DNA of 64,000 nt from Antitrichia curtipendula (Eukaryota; Streptophyta; Bryopsida; Hypnales; Leucodontaceae), in NCBI GenBank assembly GCA_951230915.1, contig OX579639.1, positions 16,058,001-16,122,000 of the forward strand, read 5' to 3'. Positions 1-13,191 of the stretch are shown in pieces; the stretch's first letter is position 1; each line of letters opens with the position of its first letter. The position numbers and the translations under genes are program-made. A model generated the notes under the pieces. The model saw only the letters and a program-made list of their open reading frames with translations, searched no databases and was not told the DNA's origin.

Positions 1-744
1 ACCTTCAAAGAATAATATTTTAATATTTTTTTTCGAAGCTTCATTGAAGGCTTATGTTAGAGATAAAATTCAAATACAATAATTTTATGTTTTTAGTATA
101 TATGTAACATGATTAAAATTGATAGCTTTGATATAAAATAATAAATTGCTTTATCAATTAATTATGCCATATATAACTACTTTGGGACTTTGAAAAGTTC
201 AAAATTAAATAATTAATATTGGTCAGTGGAAGGAAAAAAAATAGTGAACAAGAGATAATGCCAAACATCAGGAGGTCTGGACAAATATTAGGAGATCAAT
301 ACAAAACATCAAGAAGATCAATACAAACATTGAGAGATTTATTAAAACATCGTGAGATCTCATGATGGTATTATTTAGAGATCTATGGATGTTTTGTTTG
401 GAACTCATTAAATACTCCAAAAATAGTTAAATGTGACATAATTCTACTTTGGTTGTTAATCTCTAATATATAGTATAGAATTTAAAATGTCATCATAATT
501 AAAGAAATTCATCATGTGTATTCAATCAAAGTTCTATTAACTTTTGTTGATGTGTAAATTTAAGACACAAGTATGTCTTTTGTTTTGATTTTTTTAGATG
601 ATTTGAAAAAGATATTGAAACTAGTTAGATCTTGTACTAATACAAAAGCAATTCAACTCCAAATTGCTTTAGCATCCATCCATCAATTGAACAATAAATG
701 ATTTTCTTAAACTCTTCATCTAATTCATCTTCACTAAAGACTCT
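1..744. other. AT-rich sequence without a recognisable gene
   Basis: No coding frame with biased composition, no RNA gene and no clear terminal repeat is visible. A few direct copies of a short phrase around 270-345 (variants of 'acaaacatcaagaagatca') form a weak local repeat. Confidence 0.5.
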
Positions 745-1651
745 TTAACTCCTAAATGATTTGGACTATGTTTTCACCAAAAACGCTCTAAAACTACCAT
801 TTTTAGGACAAGTATGTAGGCTCTTGTAATACACAAAATTGAAAAGATGTGGAAAATTTTTCAGAAATTACCACCGTATAGATTGCAAGATATTAGCCTT
901 TGAAGTGACAAAATCCTTTGGGGGTCCGTGAGAAAAAACGAACACTTTACAAGGTTATATTTGTATGAAAATATGTCCAAAATGGCGGTGCTTCTTTGGA
1001 TTCATTTTTTGAGGCAAGTTTGCTAAATGCTTGAAAATTTTCAGATCATTTGGAATTGTACAACATATAGGAAAAAAATAGTAAGTAGAAAGAAGTAGAG
1101 AATGATTCAATTATATACAAATTGTTGACAATTTAGTTATGGAATTGAAAAAATGCCAATCCAATAGTTGTAATGTTTTAATAAACAATCTACACCGTAT
1201 TTTATTTTATTTTTTTGAAAATATTGAAAATAGAGTTAAACAAAGGACTGTCTTCAAAGTTTATTTTAGAGTAGAGAATCCATAACTACTTGCAAACTAC
1301 CCCAAACTAAAACTCCTCATGACTCTCATTTCATTAATCAAATAGAATGATTCAAAGTTTTTCAAGTATATATAAATCTAAAGAACCAATTTCAAATCTT
1401 TATTTCTTTTAAAAGTAATTTTTAAAGAAGTTTTTTTTTTCTGTTTGGGATGTCCACTAAGCAATGGAAACTTCATATCAAACAATAACTTTTTAACCTT
1501 GTAGTCAAAGTTATGAAAATTGTTGGGATTCAAAGATACTACTTCGGCACATGTTGTATGAAAAAAATATTAAAAAATCCAACTCCATTCGTATAAGCTA
1601 CCTAAAATCACTATGTTGCCAAAAAATATAGTTTGGGCATTTAGGGGTTAA
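745..1651. mobile_element. TTAA-bounded piggyBac-like MITE (E1)
   Basis: The element is bounded by TTAA at 745-748 and 1648-1651. The left end reads TTAACTCCTAAATGATTTGG and the right end, reverse-complemented, TTAACCCCTAAATGCCCAAA, so the ends are inverted repeats. Length is about 907 bp and there is no coding capacity. The interior carries boxes shared with 23472-24386 and others, such as 'gattgcaagatattagc' near 885 and 'aatgattcaaagtttttc' near 1345. TTAA duplication with a CC-starting terminus is the hallmark of piggyBac; the assignment is inferred because no transposase is present. Confidence 0.75.
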
Positions 1652-3680
1652 GGAAGATAGTGTAATATATCAATCAAGAGATGAAATAATGCATTGTATA
1701 AAGCAATGATAAACATGTTTTTCTAAATTATGGATTAATTATCTTTAAGTAGAATCTTCAAATCAATATCTTCACAAATATTGTTTTTTTTAACTCCAAA
1801 TTGAAGTCAAATTATCGTGAAGTTCAAAGGATCAAGATGAGGGAATTATGGAAGCAATTATGACTCCCCCTATTGAATCGATTCTTCCATCAAAAAATTA
1901 CTTAGTGTCAAAGTTGGTTTATTTACCTTATTAGAAGGATGGTTTTAAAATCAGATCCAAATCTTTGTAAGAATGGTAGTGCATAAAAGTAAAAAGAATC
2001 ATTTGGTGTCCAACTTAGTAACATACTTAAAAGATCATGGATTAGGAATTGAAAGTCTATCTTATAATTTAAAAAACTCTAAAATTTTGTATAGACATCA
2101 CTTCCTCAAAGTTGTTCTAATGTCCATCAAAGATTGAAATCAAAATTGCATTTACATGTGTGAAAAAAATACATTGAAACAACATTGAAATGTGAAATGT
2201 CAAGTTTTTGAGAAAAATGAAGTCAAGTATACAATGGCATCAATTTGAATTAATCCAATGCAAAGTAACTTACAAGGAAAATGCATTAAAACCATATCTC
2301 AATGTTGGTTCAATGTATATTTGACATTGTATCAATACATTTTTAGTACTATATTTATTGAGCATTTTGGAACACATTTTGAAATGCATCAATCTAACTA
2401 ACTCCTTTAAGGCAATTTGGATTGCATTCTAGAACTAAAGAAAATTATTTAACTACATCTAAAAACATCCAAGTAAGCATTTAAATATGGTTCATATTAC
2501 CAAACTATCTAAACTTTTGTTGAGTCTTCATAGGAATTAGTAAGGGATTCCAAATGATGTTACCATATAAAATTGGGTACCATGTAAAAAGAAACTACCC
2601 TATAAAGGTCTTTGTTTGTGTAGTGCTTTCTTAGTTTTCAAGTACGGTCCTACTACTCAAATCTCTTCACATATAGTTGTCAATGTAAAGTCTTGTTTCT
2701 TTTAATCCAGAGCCTATGAACTATGGATTTTCAAAATATTAATAAAAAATACACTCAAATGTTAATCATAAGCTTTCATAAATAGAATTTGTACGCTTTA
2801 GGCAAGGATTTTAGTGAACAACATTTTATTTTATTTTATTTGGAAACATCTTTATCATCTCACTACCAAGTTTCAAAAGTTAATTTTTTACTACCCTATG
2901 TTGGGGTCAGTTTTGTAAGTAATTAAGCCAAAATTTGAAGCAAGTCCAAAATTTTATAGATTTAGAGACCATTATTCAAAACAAAGAAATTTCATTTGAA
3001 TATCTTTAGTTTGTTTTGAATAAAAAAAATCAAGGAATAGAATATTTAGAATAATTAAAAAATTAAAACTAACAATTCTAGCATATAAGTGTTGTAATTA
3101 TCCTAGGGATATGGTAGACTATCAAAGATATGAACAAATCTTCCCGAAAAGAATTTAAAATGAGATTCACTCACTAACAACTCTCAAGCATTTTGCATAT
3201 TCACAATCCAAAAAACTTATACAAATAAATATGATTTCAACAATTGTATTTATTAAAACTAGAACAACTTATAAAATTTTGTTTATTTTAAAACATATTC
3301 TAATCAACTAATATGGTTCAAGGAAATGAAACAACCTAAGATCCATGCTATAGGTATACAAAAAGAGTACACTTCAAGTTCAATTGCAAACTAGTTTTTA
3401 AATTTTTCTTAGACTTTGTTTACTTGTGTAATCCTTGAAGATAACCTCAAGTACATTTCTTCTTCTAAATTTAAAGATATATTGGCTATTTTGATCTATT
3501 TTGAAAAAAAAGAAAAATTCAAATTCAAAATTGAAGATGAAAAATTGTGCAAGTGTTTCTTTGTAATCACTTTAATTGAGATACAAAGATATATAAAATA
3601 TGGATTAATATGTCATTGATGTTTCATTAAAATTATTGAATGTCACCAAGTTCAATTGTTATTTTTGTCTTTAATGTTTA
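1652..3680. other. AT-rich intergenic sequence
   Basis: Nothing coding is supported. Open frames here are short, rich in Lys/Asn/Ile/Phe as expected of random AT-rich DNA, and lack recognisable domains. Confidence 0.5.
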
Positions 3681-4340
3681 TTAACCCTAGAACATTGTTG
3701 GCGTCATTATGTTATGTGGCACTTGGATTACAATCCAATAGACTGTAAAGTTATTGAAAATACTTTTTCATCACCGTTTTCCTTGCTGACTTTTCATGTT
3801 GGATTATAAAGAGATTCAAATTGAGTTTAGGGTTTAGGGCTCTTTACTCTAAATCTGATATTTCTTCACAAAAAAAATTAAAAAAAAAATTAAGCCCATC
3901 TAAAATAACAAAAGTCTTCTACTCTAGTTTTTACTCCAATTTAATTTTGAAAAAATTCTTTATATTGAATATTCTAATACAGTTTGAACTTGGATGCATT
4001 TTCAATGTCTATTGAATTCTAATTATATAATGAGATGGAATTTGCATTTAAACTATGATATTTGTCATCAAAATGTACAAATGGTGAAATTTTTTGATTT
4101 TTTGAAATGATTTTCTATTTGATGTGATTTTTTCTTCTCTTTTTCTTCAAAAATTCTCAAAAAAATCAATTGTCGACAAAAACATCTATTTTTTTGGTGA
4201 AATAAAGAAGACATGCAATTTCATTTTTGAAAATAAATATAAATATTTTTGTACATACCTAGTTCCAAAATAGAAGCAAACTGAGTAATGGGTAGTGAGG
4301 CTTGAAATCAATGGTCATGGGTCCGTCATTTAGGGGTTAA
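3681..4340. mobile_element. Possible TTAA-bounded element (E2)
   Basis: TTAA followed by CCCTAG occurs at 3681, and TTTAGGGG followed by TTAA ends at 4340. The outer 8-10 bp are inverted, but the interior does not resemble the other TTAA elements, so the pairing of these ends is tentative. A telomere-like doublet (two TTTAGGG units) lies inside near 3824-3838. Confidence 0.4.
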
Positions 4341-4810
4341 ATATAAATCAAAGGTAATGAAATCCTTATTGAAGAACTTTTTTAGTAAATTTTTCAATAT
4401 TTTTTCCTTAATAATTTACAAATGAGATCCATTTGTCATCATTCTTGTTTCAGCCATTTGATTAAAATTATAATAATTACAATTGCATAGAAATAATACC
4501 TCCACATACTTATTATACATTAGTTTGTGTTATACTAATTTAAATAGATTACTCTAATAGTCCAACTAAAAATTAAAATTAAACTATTGGATTAATACAG
4601 ATACATTCATATACATTAAAATTGCAACTAATAAATATTTCTACATATATTAATTGAAATGAAAATAATAATTGATCTATTGGAGTTATTTCTTTCACCA
4701 AATTCCAACAAAAAAATCAAATCAAATCAAATCAAGATTTTTTATTCAAAATCTAAATCAAAAGATATTAGTGTAATCATATCGATACATTAATCTACCA
4801 TTAAATTGAA

Positions 4811-4990
4811 TTAATCCCTAAAGGACCAAACAACATTTTCTGGCAACATAGAAATTTTGAAGAACTCGTTACAAATGGAATTTACAATTTTTTTTAAAAC
4901 ATGTAGTCTAGGAATAGCTTTAAGGTGCAATAATTTTCATAACTTTTGACTATATGGTTAAAAAAAATTTATATGATGTGTACTAGATTC
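4811..4990. mobile_element. Truncated end of a TTAA element (E3)
   Basis: It begins TTAATCCCTAAAGGACCAAA and continues with a segment matching, inverted, the right part of the element at 23472-24386 ('ggcaacatagaaattttg', 'ttcataacttttgac'). No opposite end is found, so this is a truncated copy. Confidence 0.5.
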
Positions 4991-7750
4991 AATCATTCTT
5001 TGCATATAAATTTTATACATAAATATCTCCAAAATATTCCTTTAAATAAATACATCAAGTGTTTATTCAAATGCATTTTTTTTTTGTTAATAATCAAATA
5101 ATTAGGTAACAAGTTCATTGAGACCTAATCCACAAAACAAAACACAAAATGCTAATATTGTTTTTTTCACATTAACAACCTATCAAATCATCTTCACCCA
5201 ATTGACATCAAATCACACTAAATATCAATTGGGTAGTCTAAAGTTGTCACTTTTATATATTTAATTTTAAAAGAATCTTCTTACTCCTAAAGACATACTG
5301 ACAACATTCTAGTAGTAGAAGCATACAACTAGACCTTAGTCAATGGTGGTACATATTCAACTACTAATTAAAGTTCTTTAGCCTTCTAAACCCAACTTTG
5401 CTTTAAACATCACTTCCATGTGTAGACCAATTAAGACATTAGATATAAAACATTTAGTACTAAAACATCAAGGAGTTATAACTTATCTAATAGGACATCT
5501 AAAATTTAACTATAAAATCCAATATGTATAATAGTAAAATTAAGAAGAAGATATCCAATCAAATCTTACTAATACACATTGATTTCCTTCCTACTTGGCT
5601 AATTCCCCTCTCTTGCTATGCAAAATTTCAACTATAATGTTATTAAGTAAGTCAAAACATTCTATGTTGCACATGGACAAATACAAGTACAAATCCACCA
5701 TGGCTAGAAATGATTGAATATGTTTATTATGTAATAGTTTTATCATAAATTGTATTAGCTTTTAACACATAAATTGTATTAGCCTTTAACACATATTTAG
5801 CACAAAACCAAATCCATTCTAGTCTACCATAGTAGATTTGTACTAATGACAACAACAACAAAAAATCTGCAATTGTCATACTCTTAACTCCTTGCAAATT
5901 ATACTATAATTCAGAAGTATGTGGCAATTAAAAATACTAAAATTCTCTAAAATAGGATCAAATCAAGGAATCATCCTTTGTATGAGCCAAAGAGGCTAGT
6001 CCACATTCCATTCCACACACTTGGCTAATATCCTTTAAGTGTAATGGGACCATATTCACTTGGTGAACAACTTTATTTATGAATGAAGACCAATAAGCTA
6101 CATCTATCTCAAATAATGTATTAGCTTCAAATCATTATATAAGATGTAAACTAGTTATTCAATCAAATTGTTGTAAATTTACAATAGTAAAAAAGATATT
6201 CTATAGACTTTTATGCAATATGTACCTCTATAGATGATGACCTTCACTTTCAAACGCTAAATTTAAACATTTTTGAAAAAGAAGAAGTTTTAATTAATAG
6301 AGACTATTTTGTTTTATATGTTTACATAGTTAAAATGTCCTTCAATCATACCATTGTAGCAAGCCTTCAATGATGTAGTATCTATGTTTATTGATTTGTT
6401 AACTTTGAAATTATATTAATAAATGAAAAAATATTGAATCTAAATGAACTTTTATAAAAAAACTATAGAAAAATTCTAAAAATTATAATTTAAATACAAA
6501 CTGGACCATTGTGATTGTAGTGGTAATCCAAGGCATATTATCACTGCAACACGATAGATTGCAAAAATACATATTAGAAATTGTGCAATGAGAAAGTCTA
6601 TCAACAAAGAAGGTTGAATTTGACATTCATAATTATCATTGTAGCTAAAGGAAAGGAATTTTTTAACTAGTAGAGGTTTTCATGGTTAATGTACTCAAAA
6701 ATCAAGAGTGTGAGCGTTACAAACAAGCTATTCCTTTTCTATTCTATCCTTTATCTAATTATATAGAGGAAACAAAACAATACATTTTTGCCATTTCTAT
6801 CCTCAAGTTTAATAGGAAGTTTTCAATTGTACACTAGATCATTAAGTAATTTGTCTCAATTGTCCATGTGTCTTAATCTTCATTCATGTTGGATAGAGAG
6901 ATTTATTCAATTGAATGTATATTTTTTTATTTGAATCCTATTTAGACCTCTTTAATAAAAATTTGTCACTAAAGTTTATACAATTTATAATCACTCAACC
7001 ATTTGGCAGTCAAGTTGAACAACCAAATGAATAATTTTTTAATTTATCAATTGATTAATTATAAAATATGATTTTGCTATTTATTGTAGAAATCCATAAT
7101 TGGTTTATTTTCAAAAATCTACCAATACACTAATTCAAACAAAACTTATGTTCTTTTTGAAGTAATTAAAAAGATGAAAATTGAAATTTATCACCTCTAC
7201 TAAAAAAAATTCATTTGATTTATGTGAAAAATTTTCTTTTTTTACATAAATATTTGAATACATACAAAAATATATTTTCCAATGCATCCCTTGTTTAGAG
7301 TTGAACATTTTAAATATAGGCTTTCAATTTGGATAGGTAGGGACATAGTTCCAAACGCGGTAGTGATGGAGCAATGACGACAAGAGTTGGAGGAACAACA
7401 AAAATGATAACATAGACTAAAAGTTGTTGCCATTTGAGGTCTCCCTTTGCCACAATCATGACAATGGTGAGTGGCTTTAACAACTTCTGAGGCCAACTCC
7501 TATTTATCGTTATTGTATGCCTTTAGTTTCATAAACAATTGCATTGAGGCCAATAATTACCATGGTCAATGGTTCATGAAAGAAAGAGCAATTGTCAAGA
7601 CAAACTCTTCACAAAGTTAAAAAAAAATTAGGATAAATTTGCGTTGATTTGTAGTTTTGCACTAAGGAAGATAAAAGGATCTTGTGGGACTTCACCACCT
7701 CTCAAGTATATGGGTTGATTTGTCACCTTCTCCCTCACGATTGCTTTAAA
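4991..7750. other. AT-rich intergenic sequence
   Basis: No gene or RNA is supported. The reverse-strand frame at 7242-7496 has no known motif and looks fortuitous. A small duplication ('aaattgtattagc.tttaacaca') occurs at about 5750-5793. Confidence 0.45.
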
Positions 7751-7899
7751 TATAAATCACTCTAATTTATTGGACAAGCCCACAATGTAACGAATAGATG
7801 TGTTATACCCATTTCCTCCCCCGCCTAAAAAACTGAGAGCCGTTGATTTGAAAGAAAAAAAAATCTCTCCCCTCCCAATGCCATTGATCTTGAAAAACA

Positions 7900-8020
7900 A
7901 CTTTGGATATGGATACGGATAAGGACCTGGATATAAATACAAATAAGATACAAATATAAATACAACGTGGGTACGAAATACAGGATACAGATACGGGTAA
8001 GGGATATGGGATATATCCCA
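7900..8020. repeat. Degenerate hexanucleotide repeat (GGATAT/GGATAC)
   Basis: The stretch consists of imperfect 6-bp units such as GGATAT, GGATAC, GGATAA, AAATAC and AAATAT. On the minus strand this encodes runs of Tyr-Pro and Tyr-Leu dipeptides that give spurious open frames. It ends in a small palindrome, GGGATATATCCC, near 8008. Confidence 0.7.
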
Positions 8021-8029
8021 TATGAAATG

Positions 8030-8215
8030 CCCCCCTCCCCCACCTGAAAATTACAAAGGGGTGGGATGGGGGTGGGTGTTAAAAAAATCAATTTAATTTA
8101 AATTTTTCTTTAAGCTCACAAGGGGGGGAGGGTACAAAAAAATTTAATTTAATTTAAATTGTTTTTTGAGTTTACGAGGAGGATGAAATCAATTCAATTT
8201 TATTTTATTTTTGAG
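8030..8215. repeat. Imperfect tandem repeat with G-runs and AATTTAA tracts
   Basis: About three diverged copies of a unit of 60-75 bp occur, each with a purine-rich G-run, then 'caatttaatttaaatt', then a T-rich arm ending in 'agctcac'/'agtttacgag'/'agctcatt'. Confidence 0.55.
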
Positions 8216-8300
8216 CTCATTCTTTTTCACAATGACACAATGAGCTCAAAAGATGTAGTTACTGCATTGCTGCCACAATACTTAGTCGGCAAGCCCACTA

Positions 8301-8710
8301 AGGTAGTCTGCTGTAATTGCGACCCTCTCCTTCAAACCGACCCTATAATTAGTTGTAGAATGGATTGCAGGTGATCCTTAAATGGACCACCTTAGCTATT
8401 GAATGCATCAAGGAAAAATTGTTTTTCTATTGCAAGAGCCAATCATTGATCTTGATTTCCTCAAATCACTTTAGAAGTTTCAAGGGGACAGATTTTGGGA
8501 GACCTAGGGTCACAAATAGGTACCTACAACAGAAATCTTTGAAAATGCATAACTAATTCAAAAATGCTTCAAAAAATATGAAACCACTTCCGTTACATTC
8601 GGCATCTATTTGACTTTCTCTGAAAAATGAGCTAAAAATCTTTTTAATCATGCAAACCTATGAAAAAGGCGAATCAGCCCTTAAGGGGTTGCTTTTAGAG
8701 CCTACTACCT
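8301..8710. mobile_element. MITE, AGGTAG family 1 (copy 1a)
   Basis: The terminal inverted repeats are AGGTAGTCTGCTGTAATTGC on the left and the inverse of TTGCTTTTAGAGCCTACTACCT on the right, flanked on both sides by TA. The interior shares 'tatgaaaccactt' and related boxes with the copies at 12636, 21531, 22426 and 31165. TA duplication suggests mobilisation by a Tc1/mariner-type transposase (inference). Confidence 0.75.
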
Positions 8711-8933
8711 TAGGTTCCCAAAACAAACAAAGAACAATATGACTAATGCCTAGAGAGATTTATAAATCGATTGCTTTCGATCTATAATTGTTTTTCATCT
8801 TGTGTGTCTATTCATAATTAGATGCACAAAAGTTTATATTCTTATATGAGAAGCATTCATTGCACTCAAGAAAGATTATTTAGGGTGTGTATAGCCATAA
8901 CCAGGTTGTGTTTTTGTGGAAATTTGGAACACC

Positions 8934-9218
8934 ATGCTCACAGTGGTGCTGCCTACTGTGATTGAGTATCACACAATCTTCAAGTTTGTGAGAGACTTTG
9001 TAACTTAGTATGGGAGCCACTGTGACTGCATTTGCATCATGGCCAAGCAAGGCGTGCGTACACCTCCATTCAAATTCCTCTTGGGCTTGTACACAAACAA
9101 CTCATGGTGAAATTCTCGGAATCCTTTCAATCCTGAAGCTCTTGCCATAGATGACTTTGCCAATCTCTCATCCACAGTCTTGCCTTGGTATGTCATGTAT
9201 TTTACAAAATACATACAG
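8934..9218 (+). pseudogene. P450 copy A, exon 1 remnant
   Basis: The sequence aligns with exon 1 of the copies at 33353, 38609 and 56338: 'atcttcaagtttgtgagag', then the equivalent of the RRIMTKQGVR-PPFKFLLG segment, then 'gatgactttgccaatctctc'. In-frame stops ('gtaacttagtatggg' near 9001-9010) and small indels prevent translation. This would encode the membrane anchor and the first linker of a CYP72-clan P450. The other exons of this copy lie at 19056, 21285, 22745 and 25889. Confidence 0.8.
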
Positions 9219-9620
9219 TACGGTTCTTCACAACATCATAATTATATAGTGGACATTGATTAAACAGTAAGCAAAATTACACTTTGTATTTCAGTTTGTA
9301 TGTGCATTGTTTTTTCTAATGAATTAGCAAGGAAAGTTTAACTCACATTTGGAGTCTAGGATTTATACTGGGCGTGGAAAACGTATTGTATAATCACTCT
9401 GACATACTGAGCCACGTGTGCGAGTGGTGAATTATGTGCATTTTGTACCTAAAGATTTCAGTCACCTACGGAGAACGATTGAAATCACAATCTTCAGAAG
9501 TATGCTATGACAAGTCACAATTAGGATATTAATCTAATAGTTAAATGATCAAGTTCGTCAATTTTGCTCGATTTTGGTTGCAAAACTTGTGGCATACATA
9601 CACCTACACAATTCAATGAT
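9219..9620 (+). pseudogene. P450 copy A, start of old intron 1
   Basis: This stretch is homologous to intron 1 of copy D ('ggcgtggaaaac', 'ctgagccacgtg', 'gattgaaatcac', then a TCG-rich segment). Similarity stops near 9620 and resumes only at about 17065 ('aaactaggacaagtcttgaaag'). That defines an insertion of about 7.4 kb inside the former intron. Confidence 0.65.
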
Positions 9621-9938
9621 GAATGGAGCTAAATTAAACCATGTAATCTGCTCTTGGAGTACAGTGAAGGTCAAGTAGATTGAGAATCACCCTAACTTAA
9701 TTGCTCATAGCCGTCTGATAGTCTGATGTGAGTCCCGCCTTTGGCTTCATCCCCAGGTGGTACTGTCTTGGTTTCTATTCTGCATTTTTGCCATAAACTT
9801 CAATGTGTGCAAAATAAAACCAAACACTTCATCGGTTTGTATTTTGTAATCTAGCTTCTATTTATTTCTTAATTACATATTGATCACAACTCAAAATTAA
9901 ATTATATTCGGTGTATGCCACTACACCACTAGATAGTT

Positions 9939-10929
9939 TTAACCCCTAAATCCCCAAGGCATTTTCTGGCTCCAAAACCACTGAAAACTGCCCTTTCTGC
10001 TGCGTTCATTGACAAAGTTTTGGAAAACCTTTTTTTGGAAATGTAACCGTAGGATCTTGAAGCTAACTTGTATGAGAAGATGTGATAAAAATTTCGTGAG
10101 GTTTCAACGTACGGATTGAGAGATATTTGCATTCAAAGTGAAAGTTTTTATTTTTTTCCACTGTGCCCAAGAATTTCAGATGCCTTTGACCGCCTTGTAC
10201 TGAATTTTTTTGCACTATGAACCATGAAGTTAATATTTTTTTCTTATAGTTAATGAAGTTAGTCATATGCTTAAAAAATTTCAAGTCAATCCAACTTCCA
10301 CAACACATTCAAAAAAATCTTGGAAGGCCACAATGTCCCTATTTTTGACAATACACTAGGCCATCTTCGAATCAGTTTTCCCACCACATAGTTATAGGTA
10401 TTGAAAATCCGAACGGTAGATAGAAAGACATACTTATACTTGACAAGTAGGGGAAAAAATGAAGTGAAAAAAGTGGAAATCTGAGTTTTCTAGGAGCTTT
10501 TGAAGTTCGCAGCAGTGTTCAAAGAAGCTGCCTGGCTGGGCAGCCCTTGTACAATGGGAGCCTAGATGTCCCCGGTGAGTTCCCGGTGTGTTCCCATGCT
10601 GTTCGAGTGCAAGTAAACTACTTCCCACAACTTCAAACCAGAACCCGCTCCCCCCCTGTTGCTTCGGGCTTCTCCACATGCTCTGCCCATGGAACAGTCA
10701 AAGGCTGATTCCCTTGCCCAAGCTGCCCCATGTCCTGCTTTTTGCGGAAAAATGATCATAACTTCTACACAACAACTCAGATTTTCATGAATTTTATATG
10801 TATGCGAAGCTTGTGACAAACTACACACACAAAAAAAGTTTCAAAAAATCAGCTTGAAAATCAAGGTGGAACGAGCATGCCCAAAATCCTAAGAGTCCAC
10901 CGAGGGGACTTTGGGGATTTAGGGGTTAA
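9939..10929. mobile_element. TTAA-bounded piggyBac-like MITE (E4)
   Basis: TTAA lies at both ends (9939-9942 and 10926-10929). The ends are near-perfect inverted repeats: TTAACCCCTAAATCCCCAAG against TTAACCCCTAAATCCCCAAA. The interior carries the shared box 'aaccgtaggatcttg' near 10044 and 'ggattgagagatatttgc' near 10112. Length is 991 bp. The middle (10500-10750) is unusually GC-rich and unrelated to the other elements, which suggests captured sequence. Confidence 0.85.
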
Positions 10930-11119
10930 TGCTATTAATTTGAAATTTTTGTACAAGAGAGTTTTGAAGTTTAGGTTTTTAATTCTCACAATGGAAGTTT
11001 GAATTGAATATCTAGGAACTATTTTACATTAAGAAAATCATTTTGATTCTTTAAAATATTATTAAATACAACTATATAATAATAGAAGTAGAATCGAAGT
11101 AAATGTGTAAATTATACTA

Positions 11120-11313
11120 ATGGTCAATTTCATTAAAATGGCGGTATTTCAAGTGCCACTTTGACAATGTGCCATTTTCACCAGCTAGGACAGGTATAGA
11201 TTTCAAAACGGGCCTTTTGAAACATCTAGGACTCCTATAGATTTAGAACAACCGCTCTGAACTATTTTCATACCATTTTAAAATTAACATCACCATTTTA
11301 ATGAAATTTTTCA
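11120..11313. mobile_element. MITE ending in TTAAAATGGCGG-type repeats
   Basis: The left end reads ATGGTCAATTTCATTAAAAT and the right end is its approximate inverse, ATTTTAATGAAATTTTTCAT. The interior has paired boxes ('ggacaggtatagatttcaaa', 'aggactcctatagatttaga') also seen at 17240-17533. It is non-coding. Confidence 0.55.
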
Positions 11314-11374
11314 TATTGTGAATAGTTCTAAATGGAATTGGAACTGTAATAAGATTAAGTGGACCTCTATGTAG

Positions 11375-11541
11375 ACACCAAAATTTCTTTAAGTTGGCAG
11401 TATTCCACAAACTTGGCACTTTTACGCTTAGACTATGCAGTTTAAAATCTATATTAGTCCTAAATTTTAGAGCTACATAAAGAAATGAATGGTAAACTGA
11501 TGGTGTATAGAATACAGCCATTTTAATAAAATTTTGCATAG
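11375..11541. mobile_element. Second element of the same TTAAAATGGC family
   Basis: The left end is 'ctttaagttggcagtattcc', close to the 57281 element, and the right end is 'gaatacagccattttaat', its inverse. The interior shares 'aacttggcacttt' and 'aaatctatattagtcctaaa' with that element. Confidence 0.5.
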
Positions 11542-11954
11542 ATATAAATATATGAGGAAAAAGAATTTAAAGTATTTTATTTTTCTAACATGGCTTGAGC
11601 ATTTTGGCTTAGAAGGGCATACTTTATATCCTAGGTACAAAATGAAATAAAAATTATATTTCTTCAAAGCTACTATATTTTCCTCAGGGAGGGCACTTAG
11701 TTCTACTACAACAAACCACGTGCAAACAAGTGATTTCTAATAAATTAAAATTTCAACCTAAAACTTTGAGCAATGATTAATAATGACTATAGGTTTATAT
11801 TGCCGAAATTTCCAACTCAAATAAAATATAAACTGATTTTTAGAAGAGATTGAAATTTGAAAATGAACTAAAATGGCATGTTTTTCAACTCAAATAATTA
11901 TAGAGAGCACATTTAGATGACCATTGAATCAATATTCAACTCAAAATGAACTTT

Positions 11955-12240
11955 CAGTAGAAAGTTATTTTTAGGAATTTTTTTACTTTTCTTTTACATT
12001 TTTTCTTATATAATATAGGGGTGTGAAAGTTATTTTTCAGTTCTACAGTGTATTTTTTTACTTCAAAAATTTGTAACTAATTATTATTAACAAATAAAAA
12101 ATATAAATAATTCAAAACATAAACTTTCAAAGTAGGAAAATATATTCATACATTATTTTATTTTATTTTGTTTAAAAGTCACAAAGTATATAGAGGGTCC
12201 AAAGTTTTGTTTGCAAGCAGGTTCTAATGGATACTCTAAG
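11955..12240 (+). repeat. Dispersed repeat, also at 54118-54390
   Basis: A stretch of about 280 bp matches 54118-54390 in the same orientation, including 'ataatataggggtgt', 'taactaattattattaac' and 'ttctaatggatactctaag'. The second copy lies inside the broken DUF7869-type gene, so this one may be a fragment of the same gene or element family. Confidence 0.6.
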
Positions 12241-12635
12241 AGTCTAAGTGAACTCCCCAAGGTATTTTCAAACCTTCAGAAAATATTTCAAATAATTAAA
12301 ATAAAATTTGACATTATAAAAACCTAGCCAACCTATCCAAAAAAACAAAATTTTAAGAATTTTGTTCTACATTATTGAACCATTAGGGATTGAATTGACA
12401 TCCAAATGAAAGATATTACTTGTTGAGATATCAATCCAATGCTGTATGGGTTGCCATATCATATAATTACACAGTTGAAGTTCTAGACTTTTAGAAGTCA
12501 AATATATACGATATCCCATATTTAGTCCCTCACATACATGATATATTTAATTAATTTAATTGATCAGGTGTTAATCATTTGCTTAAACAAAACCCTAGAC
12601 TACCAAGAGCACTTAAGGTCAACTAACTTAATATA

Positions 12636-12937
12636 AGGTAGTATGCTCTTAAAGCGACCACTTAAGAGCAGATCACCTCTTTAGGGAAGTTTTCCTTATT
12701 GAAACAATTTTCAGTAAATTTATATAGGAAGAAAAAAGGAATAGGCATCTAACCCAAGTCGTTTCATATTTTTCAGATCTTTGTAGCATTAGTTATGAAT
12801 TTTTGAAGTTCAAACACAGTGGTTTCTAAAAGCGACCACCTTCTGAAATGTACACAGTTCGAACATTGAAGAAAGCAAAATGTACCTCTGTGTCATGATC
12901 GCTTTTAGAACATGGGCGCTTTTAGAGCATACTACCT
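12636..12937. mobile_element. MITE, AGGTAG family 1 (copy 1b)
   Basis: The ends are AGGTAGTATGCTCTTAAAGC and GCTTTTAGAGCATACTACCT, an almost perfect inverted pair with TA on either side. The interior matches the copy at 21531-21816 ('catctaacccaagtcg', 'gtggtttctaaaagcgacc'). Length is 302 bp. Confidence 0.85.
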
Positions 12938-13150
12938 TAGTGCAAGACCTCCCCTTTTCACACGTAATTCCAAGGAAAAAAAAATATGCACATACTGTAT
13001 GCATAGAAGGATTCTTTGTCATCCATCTAACCACTTTGGTTTGCAGCGTCCTTTCAGGGTTAAGATGAGAAACGCTCCTAATTTGCTGCAGTAACTTCTT
13101 GGCTACGTTGTGATTATGGATCCGCCAATCTCCAGCTTCCAATTAGCCTA

Positions 13151-13191
13151 AATTCATCCGTGAATTCATGGATGAAATTTACGGATGAATT
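13151..13191. repeat. Inverted repeat (hairpin) upstream of the 449-aa gene
   Basis: AATTCATCCGT at 13151-13161 is repeated in reverse as ACGGATGAATT at 13181-13191, with a 19-nt loop containing a further ATTCATGGATGAAAT palindrome. It marks the start of a GC-richer leader reaching to 14086, which also contains an acceptor-like 'ttttcctgcag' at about 13558-13568. The segment may be a spliced 5' UTR (inference). Confidence 0.45.

Noticed and set aside
7757..8091. Overlapping reverse-strand frames rich in Tyr-Pro
   Set aside because: They are generated by the GGATAT/GGATAC hexanucleotide repeat.
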